DNA from: JASLDZ01 sp964242625
GTDB lineage: Bacteria; Pseudomonadota; Alphaproteobacteria; Caulobacterales; Caulobacteraceae
NCBI GenBank assembly: GCA_964242625.1
Contig: CAXTAO010000012.1
Coordinates: 1 to 64,000, forward strand
DNA: 64,000 bases
Direction of reading: 5' to 3'
Part shown: piece by piece, positions 61,204-64,000 of the stretch
How the letters are laid out: every line of letters begins with the position of its first letter
Position numbering within the stretch: the stretch's first letter is position 1
Translations under genes and position numbers: made by a program
The notes under the pieces: generated by a model
Databases searched by the model: none
What the model saw: only the letters and a program-made list of their open reading frames with translations
Told to the model about the DNA's origin: nothing

Positions 61204-63048
61204 ATGGCGCGAAGCCCCCTCCACCTCCTGCGGGAGTTCACACGCTGGACGCGCGACGCCGGGCCGGCCGCCGCGCTGGCGCGGGTGCGCGCCTATGTCG
61301 ACGCCCAGCGCTCGTTGCGGCGGACCCGCGTGCGCGAGACGACCGGCGACTACGCCCAGTGGATCGCGCGCCACGAGCCGGAGGGGATCGCCGCCGTCTC
61401 CGCCCAGAACGCGCGCCTCGCTCGCCTTCCGCGACGGCCGTTGATGTCGATCGTCACGCCGCTCTACGACACGCCCCCGCCGTTCCTGGAGGCGATGATC
61501 GGGAGCGTGCGCGCCCAGGCCTACCCGCATTGGGAGCTGTGCCTGGCCGACGACGCCTCTCCCTCCCCGCACGTGCGGGAGGCGCTGGCGCGCGCCACCA
61601 CCGCCGACCCGCGCATCAAGGCGATGGTCCGGCCGGTGAACGGCCACATCTCGGCGGCGTCCAATTCGGCGCTCGAACTCGCCACGGGCGAGTGGGTCGT
61701 GCTCCTCGACCACGACGACCTGTTGAGCCCCGACGCGCTGCTGCGCCTCGTGGAGGAGGCGACCGCGCATCCCGACGCCGTCCTGATCTACTCCGACGAG
61801 GACAAGCTCTCCGAAGCGGGGCGCCGCTACGAGCCGTTCTTCAAGCCCGACTTCTCGCCAGAGCTGTTCCGCTCGCAGAACTACCTGAACCACCTGACCG
61901 CGCTGCGCGCCGAGCGCGTGCGCGCCGTCGGCGGCTGGCGCGAGGGCTTCGAGGGCAGCCAGGACTACGACCTCTTCCTGCGCGTGCTGGAGGGGATCGA
62001 GCCGGCGCGCGTGCGCCACGTGCCGCACGTGCTCTACCACTGGCGCGCGGCGCCCGGATCGACCGCGTTGGCCGCCGACCAGAAGGACTACGCCTTCGAC
62101 GCGGGCCAGCGGGCCTTGCGCGAGCACCTTGCGCGCATGGGGGTGGGCGCGCAGGTCGAGCGCGCGGGCGAGTGGCCGTTCCATCGCGTGCGCCACGCCC
62201 TGCCCGCGCCCGCGCCGCTGGTGTCGCTGGTGATCCCCACGCGCGACCGCACCGACCTCCTGGCGCCCTGCCTGCGCTCGGTGCTCCGCGCCGACTACCC
62301 TGCGCTGGAGGTGCTGGTGGTCGACAACGGATCGGTCGAACCTCGCACCTATGCGCTCTTCGCCGAGCTGGCGTCCGACTCGCGCGTGCGCGTCCTCCCT
62401 GCGCCCGGACCGTTCAACTACTCGGCGCTGAACAACGCGGCGGTGCGCGAGGCGCGGGGCGAGGTGATCGGCCTCCTAAACAACGACCTTGAAGCTATCG
62501 GCGACGACTGGCTCCGCGAGATGGTCTCCTGGGCCGTCCAGCCGGAGATCGGCTGCGTCGGCGCCAAGCTCCTCTACCCGGGCGACACCGTACAGCACGT
62601 GGGCGTCGTGCTCGGCATCGGCGGCGTGGCCGGACACGCGCACAAGCACGAGCGGCGCACCACGGGCGGCTACTTCACGCGCGCGGCGCTCGTGCACAAC
62701 GTTTCGGCGATCACCGGAGCCTGCCTGCTGGTGCGCCGGTCGGTGTGGGACGCGGCGGGCGGGCTGGACGAGGCGCTGGCCGTCGCCTTCAACGACGTCG
62801 ACTTCTGCCTTCGCGTGCGCGACCTCGGTTACCGCAACGTGCTGACGCCCTTCGCCGAGCTGTATCACCACGAGAGCCCGTCGCGCGGCGCGGAAACCAC
62901 GCCGGAGAAGCGCGCCCGCTTCGCCGCGGAGGTCGCCTTCATGCACGCGCGCTGGGGCGAGGCGCTCCAGCGCGATCCCTACTACTCGCCCCACCTCTCC
63001 CTCGCTCGCGAGGACTTCGCCATCCGCACGGACGGGGTTGTGCGGTGA
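61204..63048 (+). CDS. Two-domain family 2 glycosyltransferase
   Basis: A 614-residue protein with two GT-A domains. The first begins near residue 79 (MSIVTPLYDTPPPFL), with ADDAS and the metal-binding DHDD near 169-172 and IYSDEDKL. The second begins near 337 (VSLVIPTRDR), with VVDNGS and GLLNNDLEAI near 423. The C-terminal YHHESPSRG and a final YYSPHLSL motif are typical of rhamnosyl- or galactosyl-type polysaccharide polymerases. The same architecture occurs at 5704-7524. The stop overlaps the next GTG start by four bases. Confidence 0.9.
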   Translation: MARSPLHLLREFTRWTRDAGPAAALARVRAYVDAQRSLRRTRVRETTGDYAQWIARHEPEGIAAVSAQNARLARLPRRPLMSIVTPLYDTPPPFLEAMIGSVRAQAYPHWELCLADDASPSPHVREALARATTADPRIKAMVRPVNGHISAASNSALELATGEWVVLLDHDDLLSPDALLRLVEEATAHPDAVLIYSDEDKLSEAGRRYEPFFKPDFSPELFRSQNYLNHLTALRAERVRAVGGWREGFEGSQDYDLFLRVLEGIEPARVRHVPHVLYHWRAAPGSTALAADQKDYAFDAGQRALREHLARMGVGAQVERAGEWPFHRVRHALPAPAPLVSLVIPTRDRTDLLAPCLRSVLRADYPALEVLVVDNGSVEPRTYALFAELASDSRVRVLPAPGPFNYSALNNAAVREARGEVIGLLNNDLEAIGDDWLREMVSWAVQPEIGCVGAKLLYPGDTVQHVGVVLGIGGVAGHAHKHERRTTGGYFTRAALVHNVSAITGACLLVRRSVWDAAGGLDEALAVAFNDVDFCLRVRDLGYRNVLTPFAELYHHESPSRGAETTPEKRARFAAEVAFMHARWGEALQRDPYYSPHLSLAREDFAIRTDGVVR

Positions 63049-63830
63049 GTTGGCGTTTCTCGTCGGTGCTGGGCGCGATCGCCAAGGACGAAGGACCGTA
63101 CCTCGAAGAGTGGGCCGACCACCACCTCTCCCTCGGCTTCGACCGCATCCACATCTACGCCAACGAGGGCGCGGTGACGCGGGCCTACGCGCCCTTACGA
63201 CGGGCCCCGTTCGCCCGTCGGGTATGGATCACGCCTTGGCGGCTCAGGCGACGACCGCCCCAGGTTCCCGCCTACGCCGATTGCCTGTCACGCTATCGCC
63301 GCCGGGCCGAGTGGCTGATGTTCCTCGACCTCGACGAGTTCCTGAACCTCAAGGCGCACCCGACGCTCGCCGCCTTCATGGCCGAGCACGCTTCAGCCGA
63401 CGCCGTAGCGGTCCATTGGCGCATGTTCGGCTCCTCAGGCCAGGAGGCGCCCGACGGGCGACCGGTGCTCCAACGCTTCACCCGCGCCGCGCCCGCAGCC
63501 TTCGGCCCTAACGCTCACGTCAAGACCATCTTCCGTCCACGCGCCGCGCTCCGCCCTGGCGTGCATGTTCCCGAGCTCAAGCCGGCCGCGCGACTGGTGG
63601 ACACCCTCGGCCGGCCCCTCGCGCCCGGGCTGGACAGCCTCCATCACGAGATCACGCTCGAGCGCGCCCAGGTGAACCACTATTTCACCCGCTCCCGCGC
63701 CGAGTTCATGCAGAAGCGCGCCCGCGGCCGCGCCGACGTGCGCGACGGCGATCCCGTCAAGCACCGCGCCGCGTCCGAGTTCGAGGCCTACGACCGGAAC
63801 GAGGAGGAAGACCTCACCATACTGCGCTAG
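63045..63830 (+). CDS. Glycosyltransferase, GT2/GT92-like
   Basis: A 261-residue protein of the GT92/DUF23-like group: LGAIAKDEGPYLEEWADHHL at the start, IHIYANEG, the metal-binding MFLDLDEFLNL near residue 92, RMFGSSGQEAPDG, and a basic region with HHEITLERAQVNHYFTRS near the end. Enzymes of this type add galactose or related sugars in polysaccharide synthesis. The GTG start overlaps the previous stop (GTGA). The window ends 170 bases later without another clear gene. Confidence 0.83.
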   Translation: MSWRFSSVLGAIAKDEGPYLEEWADHHLSLGFDRIHIYANEGAVTRAYAPLRRAPFARRVWITPWRLRRRPPQVPAYADCLSRYRRRAEWLMFLDLDEFLNLKAHPTLAAFMAEHASADAVAVHWRMFGSSGQEAPDGRPVLQRFTRAAPAAFGPNAHVKTIFRPRAALRPGVHVPELKPAARLVDTLGRPLAPGLDSLHHEITLERAQVNHYFTRSRAEFMQKRARGRADVRDGDPVKHRAASEFEAYDRNEEEDLTILR

Positions 63831-64000
63831 CGTCCGACGCACGACTCGATCGAAGCCTAGCCTTCCCTGCGACATGGCCGCCGCGTGCGGGGCGGCGGCG
63901 TTGACAGCCGAGGCGGGGGTGAGCATGTGCCGCCCGAAGGCGCAGCGCAGATCGAACCCGGCGCGTTCCCCGTTTCGCCCCGCCGCCTGCGCGCGGCCCA
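63831..64000. other. Right-edge stretch without a supported gene
   Basis: Several frames are open on both strands because of the high GC content, but none shows a recognisable start, signal or motif. A gene could enter from outside the window. Confidence 0.4.

Noticed and set aside
63435..63926. A 163-codon minus-strand frame at the right edge
   Set aside because: Opposite a good glycosyltransferase gene and without motifs.

Overview
The window comes from the chromosome of a very GC-rich alphaproteobacterium, most likely in or near the Caulobacterales. This is inferred from the divergent mutM / ubiE-ubiB pair, the serC-serA-pagL-purA run with an alphaproteobacterial serC-type leader, the PstSCAB/PhoR-PhoU-PhoB set with Pho-box-like sites, and abundant GTG starts with 4-nt stop/start overlaps. 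The species cannot be fixed from the sequence. I see no tRNA or rRNA gene, CRISPR array, transposase or prophage gene.

Layout. 0-9.5 kb: the end of flgL, UDP-glucose dehydrogenase, an SDR dehydrogenase, a pterin dehydratase, a His/Pro/Cys-rich secreted protein, two overlapping glycosyltransferase genes, a CrtE-type prenyl synthase and a TraB/GumN protein. 9.5-17.2 kb: mutM facing ubiE-ubiB, a psiF-like gene, a GT61 glycosyltransferase, an HdeD-like protein, then purA translationally coupled to pagL. 17.2-25.2 kb: serC-serA with a leader hairpin that masks the serC ribosome-binding site, three tiny secreted proteins, phzF-like, thiD, folP and a GT2 gene. 25.4-38.7 kb: the phosphate regulon, with pstSCAB leftward and phoR-phoU-phoB rightward, split by a block holding a phospholipase D, an EEP hydrolase, galM, a GH1-like glycosidase of much lower GC, a lipoprotein and a sulfate-binding protein. 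38.7-44.1 kb: metZ-apaG and a lower-GC trio (methyltransferase, GSCFA protein, unknown). 44.1-50 kb: phnW, an HpnL-like membrane protein, a CDP-alcohol phosphatidyltransferase and a PEP-carboxylase homologue with altered catalytic loops. 50-64 kb: gmd-fcl, a double cold-shock-domain protein, an MscS channel, a TolC-family protein, a methyltransferase-glycosyltransferase fusion, Wzm/Wzt-type ABC exporter genes and further glycosyltransferases.

How it fits together. The window is dominated by cell-surface chemistry: nucleotide sugars (Ugd, Gmd, Fcl), at least seven glycosyltransferases, an ABC polysaccharide exporter, lipid A deacylase and possible phosphonolipid head-group genes, interleaved with housekeeping biosynthesis and phosphate control. 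The strongest candidates for something undescribed are the phnW / membrane protein / CDP-alcohol transferase / PEPC-like neighbourhood (44-50 kb), the methyltransferase-GSCFA-unknown trio (41.3-44.1 kb), and the inverted heptamer array at 3688-3759.
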